DNA of 64,000 nucleotides, from NCBI GenBank assembly GCA_023380515.1, contig JAMCRH010000170.1, forward strand, positions 29,614-93,613, written 5' to 3'. Every line of letters begins with the position of its first letter. Position 1 is the first letter of the stretch. Below the pieces are notes generated by a model. That model was not told the origin of the DNA. It ran no database searches and saw only the letters and a program-made list of their open reading frames with translations. This DNA is from Gammaproteobacteria bacterium (GTDB lineage Bacteria > Pseudomonadota > Gammaproteobacteria > Enterobacterales > Alteromonadaceae). This document shows, in pieces, positions 43,072 to 52,495 of the stretch. Position numbers and translations under genes: made by a program.

Positions 43072-43099
43072 TGTGAAAATTAAATAATTAGACTAATAA
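43071..43099 (+). promoter_or_regulatory. Possible sigma70 promoter of pspF
   Basis: TTGTGA (43071-43076) and TAATAA (43094-43099) with 17-base spacing, about 30 bases before the pspF start. It abuts the palindrome at 43060, which would allow PspF to repress its own gene, as in E. coli. The -10 match is modest. Confidence 0.35.
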
Positions 43100-43130
43100 T
43101 TAGTGAAATTAGCCAACTGGGAACGCAACT

Positions 43131-44273
43131 ATGTCTAGGTTTCGTGACAACGAAAACCTCATCGGTCAAGCCAATAGCTTCCTTGAAGTTCTTGAACAAG
43201 TCTCACGTGCCGCACCGTTAAATAAACCGGTGTTAATTATTGGCGAGCGTGGAACTGGTAAAGAACTGATTGCCGCACGATTACATTATCTCTCGTCGCG
43301 CTGGGAGCAGCCGTACTTAAAGCTCAATTGTGCCGCGCTCAACGACAATTTACTCGATAGCGAACTCTTTGGTCATGAGTCTGGTTCATTTACCGGCGCC
43401 AGCAAACGTCACGAAGGCCGTTTCGAACGTGCGGACAAAGGTTCGCTGTTTCTCGACGAACTGGCTACTACCTCTGCTCTTGTCCAAGAAAAGCTCCTGC
43501 GGGTTATAGAATATGGTGAGTTTGAGCGTGTGGGTGGTACGCGGCCGGTAAAAGTCGATGTCCGTTTAATCGCTGCGACCAACGAAGATTTACCAACATT
43601 AGCAGCAGAAAATCGATTCCGTGCTGATCTTCTCGACCGGCTTGCCTTTGATGTCATTACACTGCCCCCTTTACGAGAGCGCCAAGAAGACATCTTATTA
43701 CTTGCCGAGCACTTTGCTATTCAAATGGCCCGCGAACTAGAACTTGAGTGCTTTGCCGGCTTTACCAATAAAGCCAAAGAAACATTAATGAGCTATCACT
43801 GGCCTGGCAATGTTCGCGAACTTAAAAATGTGGTGGAACGCAGTTTATATCGCCACAATAGCGCGCATTTGCCCTTGCATGAGATTACTTTAAATCCGTT
43901 TAGCAGCCCTTGGCGGCCGATTAGTTCTAGTGGTGCTCATGGCCAAGTGCAAACGGACACGTCGCCGTCAGTGGCAAGCAACAATGCCCAGTCAAAAAGT
44001 GCCCAGTCAGAAGTTAACTGCGAAGATTCTGCTACAATGACAGCAACGAGCCGTGAACAGACTCAAGCGCCAGGCTTTGCGATTAATCTGCAACAATCCG
44101 TAGACTTTAAGCAGGTCAGCCAAGATTTTGAAATCGACTTAATTCAGCAAGCACTGCAACACTGTCAGTTCAATCAAAAGAAAACCGCTGAGTTTTTGCA
44201 GCTGACTTATCATCAGCTGCGTGGTTATTTGAAGAAGTATCAATTACTCGAGGGTACCAATGGCGACGACTAA
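43131..44273 (+). CDS. pspF: PspF, sigma54-dependent activator of the psp operon
   Basis: A 380-residue enhancer-binding protein made only of an AAA+ domain and a DNA-binding end, without a receiver domain, as is typical for PspF. Walker A is GERGTGKE, the sigma54-contacting loop is GSFTGA (GAFTGA class), Walker B is GSLFLDELA, and the Fis-type helix-turn-helix is at the end (NQKKTAEFLQLTYHQLRGYLKKY). Between them is an extra polar linker of about 55 residues rich in Ser, Gln and Thr, making it longer than the E. coli protein (325). It has a GGGAA ribosome site and overlaps the start of sapA by 14 bases. Confidence 0.94.
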   Translation: MSRFRDNENLIGQANSFLEVLEQVSRAAPLNKPVLIIGERGTGKELIAARLHYLSSRWEQPYLKLNCAALNDNLLDSELFGHESGSFTGASKRHEGRFERADKGSLFLDELATTSALVQEKLLRVIEYGEFERVGGTRPVKVDVRLIAATNEDLPTLAAENRFRADLLDRLAFDVITLPPLRERQEDILLLAEHFAIQMARELELECFAGFTNKAKETLMSYHWPGNVRELKNVVERSLYRHNSAHLPLHEITLNPFSSPWRPISSSGAHGQVQTDTSPSVASNNAQSKSAQSEVNCEDSATMTATSREQTQAPGFAINLQQSVDFKQVSQDFEIDLIQQALQHCQFNQKKTAEFLQLTYHQLRGYLKKYQLLEGTNGDD

Positions 44274-45903
44274 GCGTTCGCTTCTAAAGACATGCACGGC
44301 GGCTCTTTGCCTACCTATACTGATTGCCTGTGCACCACAGTCGGAGCAAGAAGCAACCTTAGGGGTATTGTATTGTGCCGAAGGTAACCCGGAGTCGTTT
44401 AATCCACAATTAGTTACTTCCGGCACCACATTAGACATGACTGCGGCACAACTTTATGATCGTCTCATCGAGTACAGTCATAAAGAAAATAACTATCAAC
44501 CTGCTCTCGCTGAACGCTGGACCATCGACGAGCAGGGACTTCGATATACCTTTTATCTGCGCGACGATGTGCAATTTCATAAAACTGACTGGTTTCAGCC
44601 TTCGCGGCCATTGAACGCTGAAGATGTCGTTTTTAGTTTTCGTCGCTGGTTTGACCCTAGCCACCCATTTCATTCAGTTTCAGGACGTGGTTATCCATTT
44701 TTTACGGCCAGCGGCATTACCGAATTGATTGACTCGATGAATGTTCTCGACGAACACACTGTCGAAATCCGCCTCAAACAGCAAGATAGCTCTTTTCTCG
44801 CCAATCTAGCCTCTGATTTCGCCGTGATTCTATCTGCAGAATACGGCAAGCAATTGCTTGCAGCCGGCACGCCCGAGTTCATCGACCAACGACCCATTGG
44901 TACTGGGCCATTTCAGTTTAGTGATTTCCGTAAAGACGTTCTGGTACGTTATCACCGACATCCAAACTACTGGCGTGAATTGGCAGCGAGCGAGCAGATT
45001 GTGTTTCGCATTACCCAGAGCGACCATAAGCGCATGCTGATGTTACTCACTCGCGACTGCGATATTTCCCCCTATCCACCAGCGCGCGATGTCGAATGGC
45101 TTCGTGAAAAAGAAAGTATTGAGTTACAAGCAACCGTCAGTCCAAATACCGCATTCTGGGCGTTCAATACCGAACGGCCGCCATTTGATGACCCTCGCGT
45201 ACGCCAAGCACTCGCCCATGCCATTGACCGAGATGCGTTATTAAGAGCTGTTTATTTTGAACACGCTGTGCGGGCCGACTCGATCCTGCCGAACACCTCG
45301 TGGGCGCATCACCCGATTCCGGACGCGTATCGCTTTGACCCTGAGCGCGCTCGCGAACTCTTAGCAGAAGCCGACTTAGCCGATGGATTTAGCATGGATA
45401 TCTGGGCCATTCCGGTGCAGCGTGGTTACAATCCAAATGCCCGGCTGATGGCTGAACGCATGCAATCAGATCTCGCCCGCATTGGCGTCCGCGCGAATAT
45501 CGTCAGCTATGAATGGAGTACCTTTCGCCGTCGTTTAGCTGAAGGATTGCACGACAGTGTCCTCATCGGCTGGTCTGCTGATCACGCCGACCCAGATAAT
45601 TTCTTTCGCCCTTTATTAAGTTGTCGCGCCAAAGAGTCAGGCAATAATCGCGCCCAATGGTGCGACCCATTGTTTGATGACCTTCTTAATGCGGCAATTC
45701 GCACCGAGCTCATGCCAACCCGGCAGAACTTTTATCAACAGGCACAAGAATACCTCGCTGTCGAAGTGCCCTTGCTGCCGATTGCTCACTCCGTGCGTTT
45801 CCAGGCCAGTCAAGCAGATATTAAAGGCTTGCAACTTGCCCCATTTGGGGGCATCGAATTGCGTCGGGTGAAACACAGTGACACGCAGGAGGTGCAACCA
45901 TGA
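44260..45903 (+). CDS. sapA: SapA, periplasmic peptide-binding lipoprotein
   Basis: The solute-binding protein of the Sap ABC system (family SBP_bac_5). The 547-residue protein has a lipobox, LCLPILIAC (cysteine 24), so it is probably membrane-anchored. Family motifs are AEGNPESFNPQLVTSGTT near the start, LAERWTIDEQGLRYTFYLRDDVQFH, and IGTGPFQF. In enterics Sap has been linked to antimicrobial peptide resistance and heme or putrescine transport; the ligand here is not known. It starts inside the end of pspF, so sap and pspF may share a transcript. The pspF-sapA adjacency is also enteric. Confidence 0.92.
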   Translation: MATTKRSLLKTCTAALCLPILIACAPQSEQEATLGVLYCAEGNPESFNPQLVTSGTTLDMTAAQLYDRLIEYSHKENNYQPALAERWTIDEQGLRYTFYLRDDVQFHKTDWFQPSRPLNAEDVVFSFRRWFDPSHPFHSVSGRGYPFFTASGITELIDSMNVLDEHTVEIRLKQQDSSFLANLASDFAVILSAEYGKQLLAAGTPEFIDQRPIGTGPFQFSDFRKDVLVRYHRHPNYWRELAASEQIVFRITQSDHKRMLMLLTRDCDISPYPPARDVEWLREKESIELQATVSPNTAFWAFNTERPPFDDPRVRQALAHAIDRDALLRAVYFEHAVRADSILPNTSWAHHPIPDAYRFDPERARELLAEADLADGFSMDIWAIPVQRGYNPNARLMAERMQSDLARIGVRANIVSYEWSTFRRRLAEGLHDSVLIGWSADHADPDNFFRPLLSCRAKESGNNRAQWCDPLFDDLLNAAIRTELMPTRQNFYQQAQEYLAVEVPLLPIAHSVRFQASQADIKGLQLAPFGGIELRRVKHSDTQEVQP

Positions 45904-46928
45904 CACGATACCTGCTGCGTCAAATAACCCTGCTATTTTTTACCTTATTAGCTCTCAGTTTATTCACATTCTGTTTAAGTTATTGGTTTGCTGGTTCCGC
46001 AGTCACCAATAGCAGCGGCATTTTTCCTGATGATCCAAGTTATTCCGCCATTGCTGCTGCACGCGGTTTTGATGGTGGCTATTTTGGGCAATATATTGCC
46101 TATTTGCGCCATCTATTTGCTGGTGATTGGGGGCGCTCACTTTTAGACGGGGCGCCTGTGTTCGAGCAGTTGATTATTCGTTTCGGCGCGAGTCTCGAGA
46201 TTATGCTCTTAGCGCTCTTGGTCGCTTGGGTTCCGGGCGTCGCTTTTGGCGTACTTGCGGCCCTGAAACCAGGACGTTCAGCGGACAATACCATTCTCGG
46301 CATGAGCATTTCCGGCTATTCGATTCCCGTTTTTTGGTTTGCCCAGCTCGCCATTCTTATTGTCGCGGTACAATGGGGACTGACACCCATTGCCGGCCAG
46401 ATTAATCCCCTCTTTGACATCCCGGCAGTCACGGGGTCGATTCTCATTGACATTGCACTAGCGCAACCGGCCAATCCGCAAGCCGCCTATAACAGCGCAT
46501 TCATGCATATGATTATGCCGGTTACTGTGCTCGCCATTATGCCGATGATGTTACTAATACGGCTCACACGGAATAGCATGCTGGATGTCTTAAATAAAAA
46601 CTATATTGTGTCGTCCTACGCCAAAGGTATGTCGACCCGCCGCGTGCTCTGGTCACACGCCTTGCCCAATGCGATGCAACAAGTTATTCGTCAACTCAGC
46701 AACCTTATTAGCCTGCTCATTGCCAATACGTTTATTTTAGAAGTTATATTTTCCTGGCCCGGTATTGGTAATTGGCTTGTACGGAGTATTTACGAACGCG
46801 ACTACCCGGTCATTCAGGGCGGACTCTTAATTATTGGTAGCTTAATCTTAGTCACTCATGTACTGCTTAATCTGTTCCATGCGTGGCGCTACCCGCAAGT
46901 GAGGAAAGACCTCTATGCCGCGCCCTAA
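45900..46928 (+). CDS. sapB: SapB, ABC permease
   Basis: An inner-membrane permease of the DppB/OppB type, 342 residues with about six helices. The N-terminal block YLLRQITLLFFTLLALSLFTF, the periplasmic loop with DPSYSAIAAARGFDGGYFGQYIAYLRHLFAGDWG (seen in short pieces) and the coupling EAA loop SYAKGMSTRRVLWSHALPNA are typical. The ATG overlaps the sapA stop by four bases. Confidence 0.93.
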   Translation: MTRYLLRQITLLFFTLLALSLFTFCLSYWFAGSAVTNSSGIFPDDPSYSAIAAARGFDGGYFGQYIAYLRHLFAGDWGRSLLDGAPVFEQLIIRFGASLEIMLLALLVAWVPGVAFGVLAALKPGRSADNTILGMSISGYSIPVFWFAQLAILIVAVQWGLTPIAGQINPLFDIPAVTGSILIDIALAQPANPQAAYNSAFMHMIMPVTVLAIMPMMLLIRLTRNSMLDVLNKNYIVSSYAKGMSTRRVLWSHALPNAMQQVIRQLSNLISLLIANTFILEVIFSWPGIGNWLVRSIYERDYPVIQGGLLIIGSLILVTHVLLNLFHAWRYPQVRKDLYAAP

Positions 46929-47808
46929 TTTATATTACGAAGAGCGAATGCCCTCGCCACTGCAACGCGTTTGGCTTGAGTTTCGACGCAATGCGTTTGC
47001 TATTGGGGCCTTATATATTCTGATATTCATTGTCTTTATCAGCCTATTCGGTCCATTGCTAACCCCTTATGGGCCGAATCAGCAGTTTATTGACGCCATC
47101 TCATTACCCCCTGCTTGGTCAGTTAACGGTGACGTGCGATTTCTTCTAGGCACCGACGAGCTCGGTCGTGACATGATTACGCGGCTGATTTATGGTGCGC
47201 GCTATAGCTTTGCATTACCCTTACTGGTGGTGATTATTTCTGCTTTGATTGGGGTGACATTGGGTGCTGTGGCAGCGATGACGGTTGGGGTGAAAAGCTC
47301 AACGCTGAAGCATCTACTTGATGTTTTAATGTCAATTCCGTCGCTGTTGCTCGCCCTTGTGATTATCGCTTTAACTGGGCCGGGCTTAGGTAATGCGTTA
47401 CTTGCCATTGGCCTCGTAATGATCCCGCAGTTTCTGCACGTCACCCGTAACGCTATTCACGACGAACGGCGCAAACCCTATGTCACCGCTAGCCGGTTAA
47501 ATGGCGTATCCGACTACTATTTATTGACGATGGTCTTTTTCCCTAACATCGTTCGCGTGCTCGTTATTCAATTTACTATTGGTTTGTCCGTTGCGATTTT
47601 TGACATCGCCGCGCTCGGCTTTCTGCGCCTCGGCGCTCAAGCACCAACGCCGGAATGGGGCTCGATGCTAGCGCAAAGCCTAGAAGTCGCTTACGTGACA
47701 CCTTGGGTCATGGCACTACCCGGCTTAGCATTATTTATTGCGCTGGTCAGCGTGAACTTAGTCGGTGAAACGTTGCGCCAAGCCATCCAAAAACAGTTGG
47801 AGCAATAA
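46915..47808 (+). CDS. sapC: SapC, ABC permease
   Basis: The second permease, of the DppC/OppC type, 297 residues, with the usual single N-terminal helix, the LGTDELGRDMITRLIYGARYS signature, and the EAA loop ASRLNGVSDYYLLTMVFFPN. It pairs with SapB to form the channel. The start overlaps sapB by 14 bases. It is shorter at the N-terminus than Opp proteins, like enteric SapC. Confidence 0.93.
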   Translation: MPRPNLYYEERMPSPLQRVWLEFRRNAFAIGALYILIFIVFISLFGPLLTPYGPNQQFIDAISLPPAWSVNGDVRFLLGTDELGRDMITRLIYGARYSFALPLLVVIISALIGVTLGAVAAMTVGVKSSTLKHLLDVLMSIPSLLLALVIIALTGPGLGNALLAIGLVMIPQFLHVTRNAIHDERRKPYVTASRLNGVSDYYLLTMVFFPNIVRVLVIQFTIGLSVAIFDIAALGFLRLGAQAPTPEWGSMLAQSLEVAYVTPWVMALPGLALFIALVSVNLVGETLRQAIQKQLEQ

Positions 47809-47810
47809 CT

Positions 47811-48797
47811 ATGCTCTTGGATATTCGCAATTTGACCATCCGAACCAAAACAAATATCGGCACCGTTAATGTTCTTGATAAGGTTAATTTGCAGATTCAC
47901 GAAGGCGAAATTCACACCTTAGTCGGCGAATCTGGCTCAGGCAAAAGCCTAATTGCCCGCGCGATTATGGGCTTTTTAAGTGAACGCTGGGACGTCACTG
48001 CCGATCGAGTCTGGTTTGAAGGTAAAGATCTTTTAAGCCTCAGCGCTGCAGAACGACGAGACATTATCGGTGTCGACATTGCGATGATATTTCAGGATGC
48101 CAAGAGTTATCTCGACCCGAATTTAACCATCGGCGAGCAACTCAGTGAAGCCGTACTTGATCGTGACCTTGATGGGAGCTGGTGGCAACGCTCAAAACAG
48201 CGTAAAGAGCGCGTTATTTCTTTGCTTCATCGAGTTGGGATTAAAAACCACAAAGCCATGATGCAATCCTATGCGCATGAACTGTCCGAAGGTGCGGCAC
48301 AGAAAATCATGATTGCTAGTGCGATTGCCCATCGGCCAAAGCTCTTGATTGCAGACGAACCGACGTCAACCATGGAGCCCGCAACGCGCCAACAAATTTA
48401 TCGCCTGCTGGCACAGTTTCATGCTCGCTATGGCATGTCGATGCTGATGATCAGCCAGGATCTTGGCGCTATCATGCCGCAAACCGAACGTATCTCGATG
48501 ATCTACAGTGGTCAGTTAATGGAAACCGGTCCTGCGGAACCGCTCTTACAAAAACCCTATCATCCTTATACTGAAGCGTTGTTGAATACTTCGCTCTATC
48601 GGCAAGCGGAGTCACAGCCACGCACCAAGTTACCAACGCTCCCAGGGGTTGAGCCTACTCTGCAGCATCTGCCGATTGGTTGCCGCTTGGGACCACGTTG
48701 TCCCTATGCTAAACCGGAATGCATTAAGACACCGAAGACATTGAAGCTCCGTGACCGCATGTACGCGTGCCATCACCCAGTGAACCTGGAGGATTAA
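47811..48797 (+). CDS. sapD: SapD, ABC ATPase
   Basis: A 328-residue ATPase of the Sap system. Walker A is GESGSGKS and Walker B is LLIADEPTS. The signature motif is the degenerate LSEGAAQK in place of LSGGQ, as also in E. coli SapD (LTEGECQ), which supports the name over Dpp/Opp. The C-terminal oligopeptide-type cysteine region CRLGPRCPYAKPEC is present. In E. coli SapD also affects Trk potassium uptake by nucleotide binding. It is two bases after sapC. Confidence 0.94.
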   Translation: MLLDIRNLTIRTKTNIGTVNVLDKVNLQIHEGEIHTLVGESGSGKSLIARAIMGFLSERWDVTADRVWFEGKDLLSLSAAERRDIIGVDIAMIFQDAKSYLDPNLTIGEQLSEAVLDRDLDGSWWQRSKQRKERVISLLHRVGIKNHKAMMQSYAHELSEGAAQKIMIASAIAHRPKLLIADEPTSTMEPATRQQIYRLLAQFHARYGMSMLMISQDLGAIMPQTERISMIYSGQLMETGPAEPLLQKPYHPYTEALLNTSLYRQAESQPRTKLPTLPGVEPTLQHLPIGCRLGPRCPYAKPECIKTPKTLKLRDRMYACHHPVNLED

Positions 48798-48798
48798 G

Positions 48799-49572
48799 AT
48801 GAAGCCATTATTAGTGGTCGAATCCTTGCGCAAGGTTTACCACAGCCGCACCGGCCTCTTTCAACAGCAAACCACAGTCGCCCTCGATGATGTCAGTTTT
48901 ACCGTCAATGAAGGCCAAACCTTGGCCGTCATGGGTACTAATGGTTCTGGTAAATCGACTTTAGCGGCGCTCATCAGCGGCGCCGTTGCGCCGACTTCCG
49001 GTCGTTTAGTTTTCGCCGGAGAAGAACTAGAAGCTGGCAATTATCGGCAGCGCGCCCAAGTGATTCGGATGATTTTTCAAGACGCTGATGCGTCCTTAAA
49101 TCCACATTTGACGCTAGGTCGGCAACTCGAAGAGCCTCTCCTGTTTAATACCAAGCTCAATGCCCGTCAACGCCATGAGCGGATTATGAAAACCTTACAC
49201 CAAGTCGGTTTACTTGCTGAGCACATGGTGTTTTACCCGCATATGATGTCAACAGGACAAAAACAACGGGCAAGTATCGCCCGTGCAATCATTTTGCAGC
49301 CAAAATTATTGGTTGCTGACGAGGCACTCGCAACGCTTGATTCGTCGGTACGGGCTCAGATTATTAATCTGTTACTGGATCTCCAACGTGATCTTAAAAT
49401 GTCCTATATCTTTATCTCGCAAAGCCCAGAAATCGTTCGGCATCTCGCTGACGAAGTGATGATTATGAAAGATGGCCAAGTCATCGAACATGGGGATGTT
49501 CAGGACGTATTTACAGCACCGAAAGAACAGTATACCGAGCTGATGTTGATGTCAGAGTTGCAGCGCAAATAG
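48799..49572 (+). CDS. sapF: SapF, ABC ATPase
   Basis: The second ATPase, 257 residues. Walker A is GTNGSGKST, Walker B is LLVADEALATLD, and the signature is MSTGQKQRASIARAI (GQKQR as in E. coli SapF). It starts one base after the sapD stop. It is the last gene of the sap operon; no clear terminator hairpin follows in the 217 bases before putP, which otherwise hold only the putP leader. Confidence 0.94.
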   Translation: MKPLLVVESLRKVYHSRTGLFQQQTTVALDDVSFTVNEGQTLAVMGTNGSGKSTLAALISGAVAPTSGRLVFAGEELEAGNYRQRAQVIRMIFQDADASLNPHLTLGRQLEEPLLFNTKLNARQRHERIMKTLHQVGLLAEHMVFYPHMMSTGQKQRASIARAIILQPKLLVADEALATLDSSVRAQIINLLLDLQRDLKMSYIFISQSPEIVRHLADEVMIMKDGQVIEHGDVQDVFTAPKEQYTELMLMSELQRK

Positions 49573-49789
49573 TTGGGTAAAAACTATACCAGACGTGCAC
49601 CTCAGCTTGAGAAGCCTGCTCGATTTTGTTAGCGTGTTGCAGTTTGTGAGGCTGTGTTAACAGTTTAAAAACGTTGTTCGGGCTGTTTAGCAAAAGTTTT
49701 GTCGCAATTCGCTTGCTAAACCTTCTGAGCTCCACATACTAACTTTAGCGATAACCATAATAAGAACGCCAACCAATAGGAGTATCATT

Positions 49790-51346
49790 TTGGAAACAGG
49801 AACACTGATTTCTCTCGCCATTTATTTCATCGCCATGCTAGGGATTGGCGTCTATGGCTACTACAAGTCAACCAGTGATTTATCCGATTACATGCTCGGT
49901 GGTCGCCGCCTTGGGCCGGGCGTCACCGCTCTGTCTGCGGGTGCATCCGACATGAGTGGATGGATGCTGATGGGGTTACCAGGCGCATTCTTTGTCGCCG
50001 GCTTCTCCGAGGTTTGGATTGCCATTGGTTTAGTCGCTGGTGCCTATGTCAATTACCGCGTTGTGGCTCCAAGACTGCGTATGTATACCTACATGGCAAA
50101 AGACTCGATCACCATTCCCGACTTCTTTGAAAACCGCTTCAACGATAACTCACGTGTTCTGCGTTTAGTTTCCGCGATCGTTATTATCATCTTCTTCACA
50201 CTATATACATCGTCCGGTTTAGTCGCCGGTGGCACACTGTTCGAAAATGCCTTTGGTATGGACTACCACTACGGGTTACTGTTAACCGCCGGTGTGGTTG
50301 TCGCATACACGCTCATTGGTGGCTTTTTGGCGGTCAGCATGACCGACTTTGTGCAGGGTTGTATCATGTTCATCGCTTTGGTGATGGTACCTCTGGTAGC
50401 CTTCTCGGTACTCGGTGGCAGCAGTGAAGTGGTGACCCAAGTTCGTGATTTAAACCCGGGCATGCTAAACCCATTCTACGGCGCGACATTCCTTGGTGTC
50501 GTTTCGTTACTCGCATGGGGCTTAGGTTATTTCGGTCAACCGCATATCATTGTGCGTTTTATGGCGATTAAATCGGTTCGTGACTTTAAAGTCGCGCGTC
50601 GAATTGGTATGACGTGGATGATTGTCGCGATTATTGGTGCCATGCTCACCGGTATCGCGGGCGCTGCGTATGTGCAAGTGTACGGTGGCGCACTGACCGG
50701 CAATGTCTATATGTCTGCTGATGGCTCGCTCGCTAATGCTGAGACGATTTTCATTGTCTTGTCGCAGATTCTCTTCCACCCACTCGTTGGTGGTTTCCTC
50801 TTAGCCGCCATTCTCGCAGCAATTATGAGTACGATTTCGTCGCAATTGCTGGTGACGTCAAGTGCGCTAACTCAGGACTTCTATAAGAGTTTCTTGCACA
50901 AAGACGCGTCCGACAAAGTACAAGTACTAGCGGGGCGTTTATCAGTGTTAATCGTTGCCCTCATCGCCATTGCCCTTTCATGGGTTCCGCGCGACACCAT
51001 TCTCGGCCTAGTTGGTAATGCTTGGGCTGGCTTCGGTGCTGCATTTGGACCACTGATTATCCTTAGCTTGTATTGGAAATATATGAATCGCTGGGGCGCC
51101 TTAGCCGGTATGGTTGTAGGGGCTGTCACCGTGTTGTTCTGGATTTACGTACCAATCAACGGTGCGCCGCTCAGCGCGCATTTATACGAAATGGTACCAG
51201 GCGTAATTCTGTCAACACTGGCGATTCTGATTGTCAGTAAGCTGACCCAAGATCCTGAAGCTGCTGTGCAAAAAACCTTTGACGACATGGAAGTTGAAAT
51301 GAAGGAACATGCTGAGACGCCAGCTACAGCCGAGCAAAAAGGTTAA
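49790..51346 (+). CDS. putP: PutP, sodium/proline symporter
   Basis: A 518-residue member of the SSS family with about 13 helices, importing proline with sodium. The sodium and proline site region LSAGASDMSGWMLMGLPGAFF matches E. coli PutP very closely, as does YMLGGRRLGPGVTAL. The start codon is probably TTG at 49790, since AGGAG lies seven bases before it and no ATG is available in frame nearby; the family N-terminus agrees. It is monocistronic with a strong terminator. Proline released by the prolyl peptidases in this region is a likely substrate. Confidence 0.95.
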   Translation: METGTLISLAIYFIAMLGIGVYGYYKSTSDLSDYMLGGRRLGPGVTALSAGASDMSGWMLMGLPGAFFVAGFSEVWIAIGLVAGAYVNYRVVAPRLRMYTYMAKDSITIPDFFENRFNDNSRVLRLVSAIVIIIFFTLYTSSGLVAGGTLFENAFGMDYHYGLLLTAGVVVAYTLIGGFLAVSMTDFVQGCIMFIALVMVPLVAFSVLGGSSEVVTQVRDLNPGMLNPFYGATFLGVVSLLAWGLGYFGQPHIIVRFMAIKSVRDFKVARRIGMTWMIVAIIGAMLTGIAGAAYVQVYGGALTGNVYMSADGSLANAETIFIVLSQILFHPLVGGFLLAAILAAIMSTISSQLLVTSSALTQDFYKSFLHKDASDKVQVLAGRLSVLIVALIAIALSWVPRDTILGLVGNAWAGFGAAFGPLIILSLYWKYMNRWGALAGMVVGAVTVLFWIYVPINGAPLSAHLYEMVPGVILSTLAILIVSKLTQDPEAAVQKTFDDMEVEMKEHAETPATAEQKG

Positions 51347-51384
51347 GCTGCTCTATTAGCAGTCATTGCAAGTCTTGCAATTAA

Positions 51385-51426
51385 AAAGGGGGACAACCTA
51401 GGATTGAAACTTGGTTGTCCCCCTTT
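51385..51426. terminator. Bidirectional terminator between putP and rssA
   Basis: A perfect 14-bp stem AAAGGGGGACAACC with its complement, loop of 14 bases, A-run and T-run flanks, between convergent genes. Confidence 0.9.
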
Positions 51427-51493
51427 GCTATTCGCTGTAAAAATAAACCGCAAACTCGCATTTCTGCCAATTTAATTTAAGTGCAAACAGTGC

Positions 51494-52495
51494 CTATCGA
51501 GTCGGACCGCCATTACGACGTTTCTTCATGATCCGTAATTCGTCCAGAATTAAATCCTTTAAACGAATTGTCGTCTCATAGCCGATATCAATCGCTTCGC
51601 TGCCATGGTCAAATTCAAGTAAGCCAATATCACCGAGTTTAGGTTGTAATAAAATATCTGGCGGATCCCCAGCCATTCGAGCCTTGGTTATCCGCTCTTG
51701 CATGATATCAATCGAACCCGCCATGACGCCAAGCATGCTTGGGGACTTCGGCTCCCGCGTGAATTTTTGCCGAACTTCCGCCATAAATTGCGAACTACGC
51801 GCTAAAAAGCTTTGAAAACCATTTTGCTCATCGTCAACTTTTTTACTGTCGCTCGAGGCTTTTGCCTGCTTCGCCGTCTTATCGCTATCACTTTGCGGTG
51901 CTTGAGAAGCCGCTGGTGCATGATCATCGACATGAACCTGCGAATTTAAATGCACCGCGATAACAAAGTCGGCTTCGAGTGCCCGTGCCAATGAGACTGG
52001 AACAGGGTTAACTAGGGCGCCGTCAACGAGCCAGCGACCGTCATAGGATTTAGGCGCTAACAAACCCGGCATTGCACAACTCGCTCGCGCAACAGAAAAC
52101 AGATCGCCTTTCTTTAGCCAAATTTCTTTACCCGTATACAAGTCCGTCGCAATTGCGGCGTAACGGCGTTCAAGCGTACTTATTTCAAGCGCTCCAAAGC
52201 GTTCACGGGCGTGGTTAAAGACTTTTTCGCCGCCGACCATGCCACCGCTCGATAAACCAAAGTCGAGTAGATTGAACACTGCCCAGCGGTCCATGCCGCG
52301 CACCCATTTTTCTAATTCATCGAGTTTTCCAGCAGCGTATGCCCCACCGACGAGAGAACCAATGGAGGTGCCCGTGACTATTTGAATCTCGATCCCCATA
52401 TCTTCCAACGCCCGAATCACGCCAATATGCGCCCAGCCGCGTGCAGCACCGGAACCTAGAGCTAGGCCGACCTTGAGCTTATTATTTGTCGCCAT
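51494..52495 (-). CDS. rssA: RssA-like patatin-family phospholipase/esterase
   Basis: A 333-residue patatin-like serine hydrolase. The oxyanion loop is GLALGSGAARGWAHIGVI, the nucleophile motif GTSIGSLVGGAYAAG, and the catalytic aspartate is in LVDGALVNPVPVSLA. The C-terminal MAGDPPDILLQPKL is characteristic of RssA. A polar low-complexity insert of about 50 residues (around residues 205-255) is not in the enteric protein. The start ATG 52493-52495 has GGAGG eight bases upstream and overlaps the DUF885 gene by 14 bases, so it is translationally coupled. The E. coli rssA-rssB link to RpoS turnover is not seen here, as rssB is absent. Confidence 0.88.
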   Translation of the reverse strand: MATNNKLKVGLALGSGAARGWAHIGVIRALEDMGIEIQIVTGTSIGSLVGGAYAAGKLDELEKWVRGMDRWAVFNLLDFGLSSGGMVGGEKVFNHARERFGALEISTLERRYAAIATDLYTGKEIWLKKGDLFSVARASCAMPGLLAPKSYDGRWLVDGALVNPVPVSLARALEADFVIAVHLNSQVHVDDHAPAASQAPQSDSDKTAKQAKASSDSKKVDDEQNGFQSFLARSSQFMAEVRQKFTREPKSPSMLGVMAGSIDIMQERITKARMAGDPPDILLQPKLGDIGLLEFDHGSEAIDIGYETTIRLKDLILDELRIMKKRRNGGPTR

